DNA from: Nocardia sputorum
GTDB taxonomy: Bacteria > Actinomycetota > Actinomycetes > Mycobacteriales > Mycobacteriaceae
Length of the DNA: 64,000 nt
NCBI RefSeq assembly: GCF_027924405.1
Contig: NZ_AP026978.1
Location: 2,418,001 to 2,482,000 of the forward strand
Direction: 5' to 3'
Positions within the stretch are counted from its first letter, which is position 1, and every line of letters starts with the position of its first letter. The notes below the pieces were generated by a model. The model was not told the DNA's origin and did not search any database. It saw nothing but the letters and a program-made list of their open reading frames with translations. This document shows positions 9,420 to 18,363 of the stretch, piece after piece. A program made the position numbers and the translations under genes.

Positions 9420-11525
9420 TCACCACCAGCCGAGGATCGGCGACAAGTGCCTGCCGAGTTCCGGCGCGAGCGAGCGTGCATAACTGGCGGTGAGGTGGTG
9501 CTCGTCGTGGTAGATCAGGACGTTGCCCTCGGCGGCCGCGCATACGTCGCGTTCGCACAGCGCATCGGATAGGTCCAACGGGAACACGTTGGGGAACGCC
9601 GCGGTGAACTCCAGCGCCGGGTTGACCTCGTCCAGTGCCTCCGCGCGCGGCATTCCGCAGCTGATCCGGTCGCCCTGCTGGGCAAGGCAGTCGATGGCCC
9701 GGTACCGCACGCCGTCGCGGCGCAGCCATGGCGTGTCGCGGATGGCGAGCACGTTGAGGCCGCGGTCGGCCAGCCGCGTCCAGACGTCCAGATAGTCGGC
9801 TGGGGTCTCGTCGCCCGCGCCGTCGCGCGGGCGGGTCGCCGTGGTGAAGACCCACTCCGGGCGTTCGACGCCCAAGCGGTCGATCACCTCCACCGACCAG
9901 TCGCGGCAATCGGGGTTGGCCTCGCCCTTGTACATCGGTTCCGCCGCCACGGTCAGCGGGCAGCCCATTTTCAGATAGACCTCGACCCGGAAGGCGTGCT
10001 CGCGGGCGAGCAGGTCGAGCGCGGGCACCCAGTGCTCGGCATGCGAACTGCCCACCACCGCGACGGTGCGCTGCGCGCCCGCGTCCCCGTAGGTGCAGGT
10101 GATGACCTCGCGGGTGTCCCAGTCCGCGATGCAGCCGTCGCGCGAAGGGTAGGCGGCATCCGCGGGCGCCTCGTATACGGACGGACGCATCGCGGCCTCG
10201 GGCGTGCTCGCGCCGCTGACCAGCGCCTCCGCGCCGGGATAACGCAACGAGTCCAGCGACGCCACCGCCCGAGGCGGATTCGCTCGGGTGGCCACCTGCT
10301 CGCCCACCGAGGCGGCGAGCACCGCGATGCCCAGCACGGCGACCAGCCGGCTGGTGCGGACGGCGCGGGCAGGTGTCTCCGCGGCCGGACGGCCGGAGCG
10401 CATCCGCAGCGGCTCCTCGACGAAACGGTTCGTCAGGTGGGCGAGCGCCAGCGCCGCCGCGATGACGCCCAGGCCGACGCCCAGCCCCGCGGTCGCGGCT
10501 CCGGTCCGCGCCAGCACGAAGATCAAGATCGGCCAATGCCACAGGTACAGCGCGTAGGACAGTTCGCCGAGCCGCACCGCGGCCGGTGCGCCGAGCAGCC
10601 GATTGGGCAGCGGTTGCCGGTCGGCGGGCAGCCCGGCGCCCGAGACGATCAGCGCCAGCGCGGCGCCGACCGGCACCAGCGCCGCCGGACCGGGAAACCG
10701 GTCGGCGCCGTCGATCCACCACCCGCAGGTGAGCACCGCGACCGAGCCGAGGACGGCCGCCGCGACCCGCACCACGCGCGGCGGCGACAGCCAGGGCGCG
10801 ACGACCGCCAGCAGCGCTCCGGCCAGCAGTTCCCAAGCGCGGGCGAAACTGTCGTAGTAATTCCAGCCCTGATGCGCCGCGGCGCCGTGCGCGGCGTAGA
10901 GGAAGGAGGCCGTCGCGCCCACGGCGAGCGCGACGGCCATGACGGGACGCAGCGCCCCGGGGCGCGCGAAACACCGGCACAGGGCCGCCGCCGACGCCAC
11001 GCCGAGCAGCGCCAGGAGGTAGAACTGCGCCTGCACCGCCATCGACCACAGGTGCTGGAGCGGGCTCACCGACGGATCGGCGGCCAGGTAGTCCGACCAG
11101 GACAGCGCCAGGTACCAATTCTGGTAGTGCAGCAGCGACGCCAGGGTCTGCGCGGCCATCTCGCCCCACTGGGTGAACGGGCGCAGCAGCACGGTCGCCG
11201 CGACCACGGCGGCCAGGAGCGTCACCAGCGCGGGGAGCAGCCTGCGGGCGAGTCTGCGCGCGGTGTGCGCGACGCGGACCGTGCCGGCGGACTCCGCGCC
11301 GCGCAGCAGCGAGCCGGTGAAGAAGAAGCCGGACAGCACCAGGAACACGTCTACCCCGCCCGACACCCGGCCGAACCAGATGTGGAACGCCACGACCAGC
11401 GCTATCGCCACGCCACGCAGGCCGTCCAAGTCGTGCCGGTGCGCTCCGGCCGTCCGCGGAGGGGCCGCGGCGGTGGCGACCGCACCTGGTGCGCGGAAGC
11501 GATGCACCGCTCGGGCGACCGTCAC
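9420..11525 (-). CDS. Acyltransferase-3 (OafA-like) membrane protein with SGNH domain
   Basis: A 701-residue O-acyltransferase. Residues 31-48 carry the family signature HDLDGLRGVAIALVVAFH, and the N-terminal half has about ten membrane helices. From about residue 430 a periplasmic SGNH/GDSL-type hydrolase domain follows, with VAVVGSSHAEHW near 490 as the nucleophile block and DEHHLTASYA near 680 as the Asp/His block. The layout equals OafA, in which the membrane part moves acetyl groups outward and the SGNH part places them on cell-surface sugars. The likely target is a wall or envelope polysaccharide. The start GTG at 11525 is the first in-frame start; no clear ribosome site precedes it. 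It is divergent from the khtT-like gene. Confidence 0.9.
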   Translation of the reverse strand: MTVARAVHRFRAPGAVATAAAPPRTAGAHRHDLDGLRGVAIALVVAFHIWFGRVSGGVDVFLVLSGFFFTGSLLRGAESAGTVRVAHTARRLARRLLPALVTLLAAVVAATVLLRPFTQWGEMAAQTLASLLHYQNWYLALSWSDYLAADPSVSPLQHLWSMAVQAQFYLLALLGVASAAALCRCFARPGALRPVMAVALAVGATASFLYAAHGAAAHQGWNYYDSFARAWELLAGALLAVVAPWLSPPRVVRVAAAVLGSVAVLTCGWWIDGADRFPGPAALVPVGAALALIVSGAGLPADRQPLPNRLLGAPAAVRLGELSYALYLWHWPILIFVLARTGAATAGLGVGLGVIAAALALAHLTNRFVEEPLRMRSGRPAAETPARAVRTSRLVAVLGIAVLAASVGEQVATRANPPRAVASLDSLRYPGAEALVSGASTPEAAMRPSVYEAPADAAYPSRDGCIADWDTREVITCTYGDAGAQRTVAVVGSSHAEHWVPALDLLAREHAFRVEVYLKMGCPLTVAAEPMYKGEANPDCRDWSVEVIDRLGVERPEWVFTTATRPRDGAGDETPADYLDVWTRLADRGLNVLAIRDTPWLRRDGVRYRAIDCLAQQGDRISCGMPRAEALDEVNPALEFTAAFPNVFPLDLSDALCERDVCAAAEGNVLIYHDEHHLTASYARSLAPELGRHLSPILGWW

Positions 11526-11732
11526 CGGGCCCGCATGGCGCGGTCGCTGCGGGAACGGAAGGCAACGGCTGGGCGACGGGGTGATGTACGGGACACGTCA
11601 TCTCTCTTATCACGCACGGTGAATCCCGGTCCAACTCACAAGGCGGCGGTGTGGTGCGGAAACGACCGATTAATACGGACAATTCGGTCACCTGCCGACC
11701 GGGCGTCGTCCGCCGGTCGTTAGGGTGGAGTC

Positions 11733-12215
11733 GTGAACGTTGAGGTGACACCCTTGCCGGGTATCGGTGTGCGTAAAGATTTTCCGCTGACCAATAGCCG
11801 ACGCCGGATCGGTGTGATCGACCACCGCGACGGCACGATGGACCTCATCGTGAGCAAAGCGGACGACCCCGACGAGACCGAACAGGTGCCCCTGACGGGC
11901 AAGGAGGCGGCCGTGCTGGCCAGCCTGCTCGGTGCGCCGCAGCTGGTCGAACAACTCCGTGAGGAGCACCGGGCGTTCACCGGTTTGACCACCCGTCAAT
12001 TGTCCATCCCGGACCGGTCCCGCTTCGACGGGCGCAGGCTGGGCGAGACCCAGATGCGCACCCGGACGAAGGCGTCCATCGTCGCGGTGGTGCGCAGCGG
12101 GCAGCCGATTCCCTCGCCGGGGCCGGACTTCACCTTCACCGCCGGGGACGTACTCGTCGTCGTCGGCACCGTGGAGGGCCTCGAGGCCGCCGCCAAGATC
12201 CTGTTAGACGGCTGA
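11733..12215 (+). CDS. KhtT-like TrkA-C regulatory subunit of K+/H+ antiporter
   Basis: A 160-residue cytosolic protein. The N-terminal half (VEVTPLPGIGVRKDFPL) resembles KhtT/YhaT, and residues 85-158 form a TrkA-C (RCK-C) ligand-binding domain (RLGETQMRTRTKASIVAVVRSG, then GDVLVVVGTVEGLEAAAKIL). KhtT gates the potassium/proton antiporter KhtU in response to nucleotides and pH. The GTG start at 11733 is 2 bases after GGTGGAG. It lies 5 bases upstream of the antiporter gene, so they form an operon. Confidence 0.88.
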   Translation: MNVEVTPLPGIGVRKDFPLTNSRRRIGVIDHRDGTMDLIVSKADDPDETEQVPLTGKEAAVLASLLGAPQLVEQLREEHRAFTGLTTRQLSIPDRSRFDGRRLGETQMRTRTKASIVAVVRSGQPIPSPGPDFTFTAGDVLVVVGTVEGLEAAAKILLDG

Positions 12216-12220
12216 GCGGC

Positions 12221-13402
12221 ATGGTGGCACACGAGACCGCGCTCGCGCTGATCCAGCTGGGCGCGGTATTTTTCGGCCTCGGCCTGCTCGGGCGGATCGC
12301 CGCACGCATCGGCATGTCGCCCATCCCGCTGTACCTGATCGGCGGGCTGGTCTTCGGCACCGGCGGCCTGGTCGAGTTGCGGCAGGTGGACGACTTCATC
12401 CACCTCGCCAGCGAAATCGGCGTCGTGCTGCTGCTGTTGCTGCTCGGCCTGGAATACAGCGCGCCGGAATTGGTCACGGGCATGCGCCGATCGTGGGCCG
12501 CGGGTGTCATGGACATCGTGCTCAACGCGACGCCGGGCGTGCTCGTCGCGCTGGGGCTGGGTTGGGGGTTCACCGGCGCCATCGCCATGGCCGGGGTCAC
12601 CTATATCTCGTCCTCGGGCATCGTCGCGAAGGTCCTCAACGATCTGGGCAGGCTCGGCAACCGCGAGACGCCGGTGATCCTGTCCATCCTGGTGTTCGAG
12701 GACCTGGTGATGGCCGGATACCTGCCGGTCCTGACCGCGGTGCTGGCCGGTGTCGGCTTCCTGGCCGGGCTGAAGACGCTGGCCATCGCCTTGGTGGCGG
12801 TCACCGTCGTGCTGATCGTCGCGCTGCGTTACGGCCGCTACGTCTCGGCGATCGTCGACAGCGCCGACCGCGAGATCTTCCTGTTGAAGCTGCTCGGCTC
12901 CGCCTTGCTGGTGGCGGGCGCGGCCTCCGCGGTCCAGGTGTCCGCCGCGGTCGGCGCGTTCCTGCTCGGCATCGCGATCTCGGACTCGACCGCGCACAAC
13001 GCGACCAAGCTCCTGGAGCCGCTGCGAGACCTGTTCGCCGCGCTGTTCTTCGTGCTGTTCGGCTTGAGCACCGATCCGGCGAGCATCCCGCCGGTGCTGG
13101 GGTGGGCGTGCCTGCTGGCGCTGGTCACCACGGCCACCAAGATCGCCACCGGATGGTGGGCGGCCAAGCGAGCCGGTGCGGGCCGCTTGGGCCGGGCACG
13201 CGCGGGCACCGCCTTGGTCGCGCACGGCGAGTTCTCGATCGTCATCGCGGGACTCGCCGTCGCGGCGGGCGCGGTCCCCGCGGAATTCGCCGCGCTGGCC
13301 ACCACATACGTGCTGCTGATGGCGGTGCTCGGCCCGATCGCCAGCCGGTTCGTCGAACCGGTCATGGCGCTCGTGCTGCGGCGGCGCGCCGGCGTGTCCT
13401 GA
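12221..13402 (+). CDS. KhtU-like CPA2 potassium/proton antiporter
   Basis: A 393-residue CPA2-family cation:proton antiporter with about 12-13 membrane helices. Recognisable pieces are ISEXGVVLLLLLLGLEYS-type helix 3 (here SEIGVVLLLLLLGLEYS, about residues 64-80), the SSSGIVAKVLNDL loop near 130, and LVFEDLVMAGYLPV near 152 with the family Asp. A C-terminal TrkA-N domain like that of KefB/C is absent, which matches KhtU whose regulator is the separate upstream TrkA-C protein. Role: potassium efflux in exchange for protons, pH and ion homeostasis. It converges on the cyclophilin gene with a hairpin between. Confidence 0.9.
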   Translation: MVAHETALALIQLGAVFFGLGLLGRIAARIGMSPIPLYLIGGLVFGTGGLVELRQVDDFIHLASEIGVVLLLLLLGLEYSAPELVTGMRRSWAAGVMDIVLNATPGVLVALGLGWGFTGAIAMAGVTYISSSGIVAKVLNDLGRLGNRETPVILSILVFEDLVMAGYLPVLTAVLAGVGFLAGLKTLAIALVAVTVVLIVALRYGRYVSAIVDSADREIFLLKLLGSALLVAGAASAVQVSAAVGAFLLGIAISDSTAHNATKLLEPLRDLFAALFFVLFGLSTDPASIPPVLGWACLLALVTTATKIATGWWAAKRAGAGRLGRARAGTALVAHGEFSIVIAGLAVAAGAVPAEFAALATTYVLLMAVLGPIASRFVEPVMALVLRRRAGVS

Positions 13403-13456
13403 CCGACACCGACCTTCTCTGGGAGGTCGTCTACTTCGAGGACCGAGCGGCTGAAC

Positions 13457-13492
13457 CCGCGGTGGCGACGCCGGATCGCACCGCCACCGCGG
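13457..13492. terminator. Hairpin between convergent antiporter and cyclophilin genes
   Basis: A perfect 11-base stem CCGCGGTGGCG (13457-13467) / CGCCACCGCGG (13482-13492) with a 14-base loop. An imperfect outer extension (CTGAAC... / ...ATTCAG) continues the pairing. It lies 54 bases after the antiporter stop and 7 bases from the cyclophilin stop, so it can end both transcripts. Confidence 0.6.
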
Positions 13493-13498
13493 CGGGAT

Positions 13499-14230
13499 TC
13501 AGTTCCGCCCGACGGCGACGGAATTCAGCACGACCTCGACGGCGGGCTCGCCGTCGGACGAGCCGTCCTTGACACCCGCGGTGGCGATGGACGACAGAAC
13601 ATCCATGCCCGCGGTGACTCGCCCGAACGGCGTGTAGTCAGGCGGCAGCGGCGCGTCGCGGTAGACCAGGAAGAACTGGCTGCCGTTGGTGCCGGGCCCC
13701 GCATTCGCCATGGCGACCGTTCCGGCCGGGTAAGTGGCCCCCGCCAGGTTCTCGTCGGGGAAGAAGTAACCGGGGCCGCCCATGCCGGTGGCGGTCGGGT
13801 CGCCGCACTGCAGGACATAGATGCCTTCGGTGGTGATCCGGTGGCACTTCGTGTGGTCGAAGAACTGCTCACCGGCCAAGAACGCGAACGAGTTGACCGT
13901 GCGCGGGGCGCGTGCCGCGTCCAGGGCGATGGTCACGGTGCCACAGCTGGTGGTCAGCGTTGCCGTGTATCCGGCGTTGGCGTCGATGGTCATACCGGGT
14001 TCGGCGGGCCATTGCTTGCCGTTCGGCTGGCCGGCGGCCGGTGCGCCGCAGCGGGCCGGTCCCTGCTCGCGAGCCGGCGCGGGGGTCGCCGAGACGACAC
14101 CCGCCGCGGACGCCACCAGCGTCACGCCGACGGCGAGTACCCCGAGGATCCGCAGCGATCGCCACGGTAGGCCCCGGCGCCCCGCGCGCCGGCCGTTGAC
14201 GAGTTCTCGCGCTTGCACTTCGCTGCTCAC
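13499..14230 (-). CDS. Exported cyclophilin-type peptidyl-prolyl isomerase
   Basis: A 243-residue protein that catalyses cis-trans isomerisation of proline bonds. Residues 24-48 form one hydrophobic segment after an arginine-rich start, so it is membrane-anchored or secreted. The cyclophilin domain spans about 90-240 with CHRITTEGIYVLQCGDPTATGMGGPGY (in two blocks, Arg131 catalytic) and MANAGPGTNGSQFF at 174-187. The usual Phe of the FHR motif is Cys here (KCHRI), and a third residue of the QGGDP block is Cys (QCGDP), so a disulfide in the exported form is possible. Length and layout match actinobacterial PpiB-like exported isomerases. Confidence 0.92.
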   Translation of the reverse strand: MSSEVQARELVNGRRAGRRGLPWRSLRILGVLAVGVTLVASAAGVVSATPAPAREQGPARCGAPAAGQPNGKQWPAEPGMTIDANAGYTATLTTSCGTVTIALDAARAPRTVNSFAFLAGEQFFDHTKCHRITTEGIYVLQCGDPTATGMGGPGYFFPDENLAGATYPAGTVAMANAGPGTNGSQFFLVYRDAPLPPDYTPFGRVTAGMDVLSSIATAGVKDGSSDGEPAVEVVLNSVAVGRN

Positions 14231-14394
14231 CGCTGAAAATCTCCTTCACTCGGGGTTGCGCACCGGACGATGCAGCGCGAATCATTCCATCTCCCCCGGC
14301 GTGGTGGGTGCGTACGGCGCGATTACCCGTGTGCGCGGTCCGATGAAGGGGGACCGCGATGGCCGCAGATCGGCCACAAAATGTTTCCGGCAAC

Positions 14395-14432
14395 CTGTTG
14401 GACAACAGAATTGGTTCCCGGTGACGTATAAC
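14395..14432 (+). promoter_or_regulatory. Operator palindrome and -10 element of the pyrimidine operon
   Basis: The perfect palindrome CTGTTG-GA-CAACAG (14395-14408) lies 29 bases before the ureidopropionase ATG (14438). TATAAC (14427-14432) lies 5 bases before the ATG and has -10 form, so the mRNA may be leaderless. Repressor unknown; a GntR- or PucR-type pyrimidine regulator would fit but none is adjacent. Confidence 0.5.
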
Positions 14433-14437
14433 AAAGC

Positions 14438-15274
14438 ATGGGAATCGTTCGAGCGGCGCTGGTCCAAACGAACTGGACCGGCGACAAGGAGTCGATGCTC
14501 GAGGCGCACGAGGCCTACGCGCGCCGGGCCGCCGCGGAGGGGGCCGCGGTGATCTGTTTCCAAGAGCTGTTCTACGGGCCCTACTTCTGCCAGCGGCAGG
14601 ACACGGAGTTCTACGGCTACGCCGAATCGGTCCCGGGGCCGACGACGGAGCGGTTCGCCGCACTGGCGAAGGAATTGCGCCTGGTGATGGTCCTGCCGGT
14701 GTACGAGCAGGAACAGCCGGGCCTGTTGTACAACACGGCCGCGGTGATCGACGCCGACGGCAGTTATCTCGGCAAGTACCGCAAACACCATCTGCCGCAC
14801 GTGCACGGATTCTGGGAGAAGTTCTACTTCCGGCCGGGCAACCTCGGCTGGCCGGTGTTCGATACGGCGGCCGGCAAGGTCGGCGTGTACATCTGCTACG
14901 ACCGGCACTTCCCGGAGGGCTGGCGGGCCCTGGCGCTCGCCGGGGCCGAGATCGTGTTCAACCCGTCGGCCACGTCGCGAGGCCTGTCCGGCTACCTCTG
15001 GAAACTGGAGCAACCGGCGGCCGCGGTGGCCAACGAGTATTTCATCGGCGCGATCAACCGGGTCGGCGTCGAAGAATACGGCGACGACGACTTCTACGGC
15101 ACCAGCTATTTCGTCGATCCCGAAGGCCGGTTCGTCGGTGATGTCGCCTCCGACACCGGCCCCGAACTTGTCGTCCGGGACCTGGACATGGATTTGATCA
15201 AGGTGGTGCGCGAGCGCTGGGCCTTCTACCGCGATCGCAGGCCCGACGCCTATGGGCCGCTGGTGGCCCCCTGA
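14438..15274 (+). CDS. Beta-ureidopropionase/N-carbamoyl-amino acid amidohydrolase (nitrilase family)
   Basis: A 278-residue carbon-nitrogen hydrolase. The Glu-Lys-Cys triad is visible: Glu43 in CFQELFYGPYF, Lys116 in KYRKHHLPH and Cys153 in YICYDRHFPEGWR. The FYGPYF and HLPHVHGFWEKFYFRPG segments are typical of beta-ureidopropionase (PydC), which splits N-carbamoyl-beta-alanine to beta-alanine, ammonia and CO2, the last step of reductive pyrimidine breakdown. An N-carbamoyl-D-amino acid hydrolase is the main alternative. It is the first gene of a three-gene operon with dihydropyrimidinase 16 bases downstream. No ribosome site is seen; a leaderless start is likely. Confidence 0.88.
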   Translation: MGIVRAALVQTNWTGDKESMLEAHEAYARRAAAEGAAVICFQELFYGPYFCQRQDTEFYGYAESVPGPTTERFAALAKELRLVMVLPVYEQEQPGLLYNTAAVIDADGSYLGKYRKHHLPHVHGFWEKFYFRPGNLGWPVFDTAAGKVGVYICYDRHFPEGWRALALAGAEIVFNPSATSRGLSGYLWKLEQPAAAVANEYFIGAINRVGVEEYGDDDFYGTSYFVDPEGRFVGDVASDTGPELVVRDLDMDLIKVVRERWAFYRDRRPDAYGPLVAP

Positions 15275-15290
15275 GACGGGGAGAACGACG

Positions 15291-16712
15291 ATGGCGCGTA
15301 CTTTCATCCACGGCGGCACGGTCGTCTCCGCCACCGGATCGCAACTGCTCGACGTGCTCATCGAGGGCGAGACCATTGTCGCCGTCCTCCAGCCGGGCTC
15401 CGCAGCGCTGGGTGCGGACCTCGCCGCCTCCGCGGACCGGGTGCTCGACGCGACCGGCAGATACGTGATCCCCGGCGGCGTGGACGGCCACACGCACATG
15501 CAGATGCCCTTCGGCGGGACCGAAGCCTCCGACACCTTCGAGACCGGCACCCGCGCGGCGGCGTGGGGTGGCACCACCACCATCGTCGACTTCGTCGTCC
15601 AGCGGCCAGGGGAGCGGGTCCAGGACACCCTGGCCGCTTGGCATGCGAAGGCCGCCGGGCAGTGCGCGATCGACTACGGCTTCCATCAGATCATCGGTGC
15701 GGTCGATGACGAATCCTTGAAGGCCATGAGCGAATTGGTGGCCGAGGGCGTCACCAGCTTCAAACTCTTCATGGCCTATCCCGGTGTCTTCTACTCCACC
15801 GACGCGCAGATCCTGCGCGCTATGCAGTCCGCGGCGGATCTGGGCGCGCTGCTGATGATGCACGCCGAGAATGGGATCGCCATCGACGTGCTGGTCGAGC
15901 AGGCGCTCGCGCGCGGGGAGACCGCGCCGTATTTCCACGGCACGACCAGACCGTGGCAGCTGGAGGAGGAGGCCACCCACCGCGCGATCATGCTGGCCGA
16001 GTTGACCGGTGTGCCGCTGTACATCGTGCACGTGTCGGCGAAGCAGGCGCTGGCCCGGATCGCCGTCGCCCGCGACGCCGGGCGCAACGTCTTCGGCGAG
16101 ACCTGCCCCCAATACCTGTACCTCTCGCTCGAAGACCAGCTGGGCGCACCGGGTTTCGAGGGCGCGAAATGGGTGTGCTCGACACCGCTGCGGGCGAAGG
16201 CCGAGGGACATCAGGACGAGCTGTGGCGCTACCTGCGCACCGGTGACGTCACGACGGTCGGCACCGACCACTGCCCGTTCTGCCTGAAGGACCAGAAAGA
16301 GCTGGGGCTCGGCGACTTCAGCAAGATCCCCAACGGCATCGGCGGCGTCGAACATCGGATGGACCTGATCTTCCAGGGCGTCCGGTCCGGCCGGATCCCG
16401 CTGGAACGCTGGGTCGACGCGTGCTGCACCGCTCCGGCCCGGATGTTCGGCATGTACCCGCGCAAAGGGGTGATCAGCCCGGGCGCGGACGCCGACATCG
16501 TCGTCTACGACCCGGACGGCCACACCAGCATCGGGCTCGGCAAGACCCATCACATGAATATGGACTACTCGGCCTACGAAGGATTCGAGATCGACGGGCA
16601 CGTCGACACGGTGCTGTCCCGGGGCCGGGTGGTCGTCGACGACGGCGTCTATCTGGGGCACGCCGGACACGGCCGGTTCGTCAAGCGTGAACTCTCGCAG
16701 AACCTGATCTGA
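15291..16712 (+). CDS. hydA: Dihydropyrimidinase/hydantoinase
   Basis: A 473-residue zinc amidohydrolase that opens dihydrouracil or hydantoin rings to N-carbamoyl-beta-amino acids. Metal ligands are in place: GGVDGHTHMQMP (His67, His69), carboxylated lysine Lys158 in GVTSFKLFMAYPG, His191 in MMHAENG, His247 in YIVHVSA and Asp326 in VGTDHCPF. The length and the PFGGTEASDTFETGT block equal bacterial dihydropyrimidinases. The ATG at 15291 follows GGGGAGAA. It lies between the ureidopropionase gene and an F420-type oxidoreductase gene and would supply the substrate of the former. Whether the natural substrate is dihydrouracil or a hydantoin is not decidable here. Confidence 0.93.
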   Translation: MARTFIHGGTVVSATGSQLLDVLIEGETIVAVLQPGSAALGADLAASADRVLDATGRYVIPGGVDGHTHMQMPFGGTEASDTFETGTRAAAWGGTTTIVDFVVQRPGERVQDTLAAWHAKAAGQCAIDYGFHQIIGAVDDESLKAMSELVAEGVTSFKLFMAYPGVFYSTDAQILRAMQSAADLGALLMMHAENGIAIDVLVEQALARGETAPYFHGTTRPWQLEEEATHRAIMLAELTGVPLYIVHVSAKQALARIAVARDAGRNVFGETCPQYLYLSLEDQLGAPGFEGAKWVCSTPLRAKAEGHQDELWRYLRTGDVTTVGTDHCPFCLKDQKELGLGDFSKIPNGIGGVEHRMDLIFQGVRSGRIPLERWVDACCTAPARMFGMYPRKGVISPGADADIVVYDPDGHTSIGLGKTHHMNMDYSAYEGFEIDGHVDTVLSRGRVVVDDGVYLGHAGHGRFVKRELSQNLI

Positions 16713-16746
16713 CGACGCATCTCGATCCTCGAACGGAGAGTGCCGC

Positions 16747-17793
16747 ATGGACATCGGTCTGGTGCTGCAATGCACGCCCCCGGCCGCGCGGGTGATCGAA
16801 CTGGCCAGGCTCGCGGAGACCTACGGGTTCTCCCACGTCTGGACCTTCGACTCGCATGTGCTCTGGCAGGAGCCCTACGTCATCTACAGCCAGATCCTGG
16901 CCGCTACCCGCAAGGTGATGGTCGGTCCGATGGTGACCAACCCGGCCACCCGGGACTGGACGGTGACCGCCTCGGCCTTCGCCACGCTCAACGAGATGTT
17001 CGGCAACCGCACGCTGTGCGGGATCGGCCGCGGTGACTCGGCTGTCCGCACGCAGGGCGGCAAACCCGCGACCTTGGCTACGCTGCGGCAAGCGGTGGAG
17101 GTGATCCGGGAGCTGGGCAACGGGCGCAGCGCGCGAATAGACGACACCGTGGTCCGGCTGCCGTGGGCGGCCGATTCGCGGCTGGAGGTATGGGTAGCGG
17201 GCTACGGGCCGCGTGCTCTCGACCTGACCGGTGCGGTCGCGGACGGATTCATCCTCCAACTGGCCGACCCGGACATCACCGCCTGGACCATCGCGCGGGT
17301 GCGCGCGGCGGCCGAGCGCGCGGGCCGGGACCCGGCAGCGGTGCGGATCTGCGTCGCCGCGCCCGCTTACGTCACCGACGGGACGGACGCGGCGCTGGCG
17401 CACGCACGGCAGCAGTGCCGATGGTTCGGCGGGATGGTCGGCAACCACGTGGCGGAGATCGTCGCCAAATACGGCGCGCACAGCGACATTCCGGCGGCGC
17501 TCACCGACTACATCGAAGGCAGGCGCGGCTACGACTACAGCCAGCACGGCCGCGCGGGCAACGTCCACGCCGAATTCGTGCCCGATGCCATCGTGGACCG
17601 CTTCTGCCTGCTGGGCACGCCCGACGACCAGTTGATCCGCTTACGCGAACTGGCGGGGCTCGGCGTCGACCAATTCGCCGTCTATCTCCAGCACGACGCG
17701 AAGATCGCGACTCTGGAGGCGTACGGTGAATCGGTGCTGCCTCGTCTCGATCCCCTCCTGACCGCGACCCAGCCGACCGAAGGGGGCGTCTAG
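16747..17793 (+). CDS. F420-dependent luciferase-like oxidoreductase (TIGR03842 type)
   Basis: A 348-residue TIM-barrel protein of the bacterial luciferase/F420 reductase family. Features include MDIGLVLQCTPPAARVIELAR at the N-terminus, FSHVWTFDSHVLWQEPYVIY (about 28-47), GPMVTNPATRDWTVTASAFATL and GIGRGDSAVRT. This subfamily is known to sit beside dihydropyrimidinase genes, as here (34 bases downstream of hydA; ribosome site GGAGAG). No classical PydA/PydB dihydropyrimidine dehydrogenase is in the window, so this enzyme could provide the redox step for a pyrimidine or hydantoin-like compound; that is inference. The operon ends here at an abrupt change to a gene-poor stretch. Confidence 0.85.
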   Translation: MDIGLVLQCTPPAARVIELARLAETYGFSHVWTFDSHVLWQEPYVIYSQILAATRKVMVGPMVTNPATRDWTVTASAFATLNEMFGNRTLCGIGRGDSAVRTQGGKPATLATLRQAVEVIRELGNGRSARIDDTVVRLPWAADSRLEVWVAGYGPRALDLTGAVADGFILQLADPDITAWTIARVRAAAERAGRDPAAVRICVAAPAYVTDGTDAALAHARQQCRWFGGMVGNHVAEIVAKYGAHSDIPAALTDYIEGRRGYDYSQHGRAGNVHAEFVPDAIVDRFCLLGTPDDQLIRLRELAGLGVDQFAVYLQHDAKIATLEAYGESVLPRLDPLLTATQPTEGGV

Positions 17794-17980
17794 CGTGGTC
17801 GATCACGTCTTCCGACTCGCTGATCGGGGTGAACTCGCCTCAGGTGCGTGTTCATGGGGTCAGAGGGGCCCTTAGGTAAAAGGCTGTGGTGGCGTGCAGT
17901 CCGTGCTGAGAGTGGTTCGGCGCCGACTTCGCTGGCCGCCGAATCTGCTGTCGCTACTGGCGGATTCCTGAGGAGAGACG

Positions 17981-18131
17981 ATGAACGTCTACAGCGGAGT
18001 GCAGCGCCTGGCGTTCGCGTGAGCTGCCGGTCGCTCGAGAAGGTAGTTCGCGCCTGATGTGCACGCACCAGTGGCGCAGTGTCGAGATCACCTCCATCGC
18101 AACTGTCGACACCGTGGTTGCGGTGGAATGA
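17981..18131 (+). pseudogene. Possible frameshifted small gene
   Basis: A strong ribosome site (GAGGAGAG) precedes the ATG at 17981, but the frame stops after 13 residues (MNVYSGVQRLAFA). Shifting one base near 18014 opens a second frame that runs 38 codons to a TGA at 18129 and reads like real protein (RELPVAREGSSRLMCTHQW..., ending TVVAVE). The joined product would be about 50 residues. Family unknown. Chance cannot be excluded, and the end overlaps the minus-strand ORF below. Confidence 0.22.
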
Positions 18132-18363
18132 GTTTGCTCCAGAAGTCGTGGCGTACTGCGTCCCACAACGTGGCCATTTCCGGAAGGAGTTCTCGTGCTT
18201 GTGCGAGATCCGGAAAGTCCTCGGGGCCGAAGGATACGATCGGCGTGGCACTGGATGTCTCGTGGACTGCGACGATCGAGATCAGGTGGTTCTGAAACGG
18301 CTGCCACGTCGCGCGCAGTCCGCCGGCTTCGGTTCGCCGCATATCATCCATTTCTGTTTCCAA
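18088..18363 (-). CDS. Hypothetical protein, doubtful
   Basis: A 91-residue ORF with plausible amino-acid composition (GLRATWQPFQNHLISIVAV, then FGPEDFPDLAQARELLPEM). That composition differs from the arginine/proline-rich junk of most antisense frames here. No clear ribosome site before the ATG at 18363 and no family recognised. It could be a gene remnant in the low-GC stretch. Confidence 0.28.
   Translation of the reverse strand: METEMDDMRRTEAGGLRATWQPFQNHLISIVAVHETSSATPIVSFGPEDFPDLAQARELLPEMATLWDAVRHDFWSKLIPPQPRCRQLRWR

Noticed and set aside
9193..11751. Very long second minus-strand frame over the acyltransferase gene (852 codons) and long antisense plus-strand frames there
   Set aside because: Shadow frames of a high-GC gene: arginine- and glycine-rich, with no motifs. 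The acyltransferase has full OafA/SGNH motifs.
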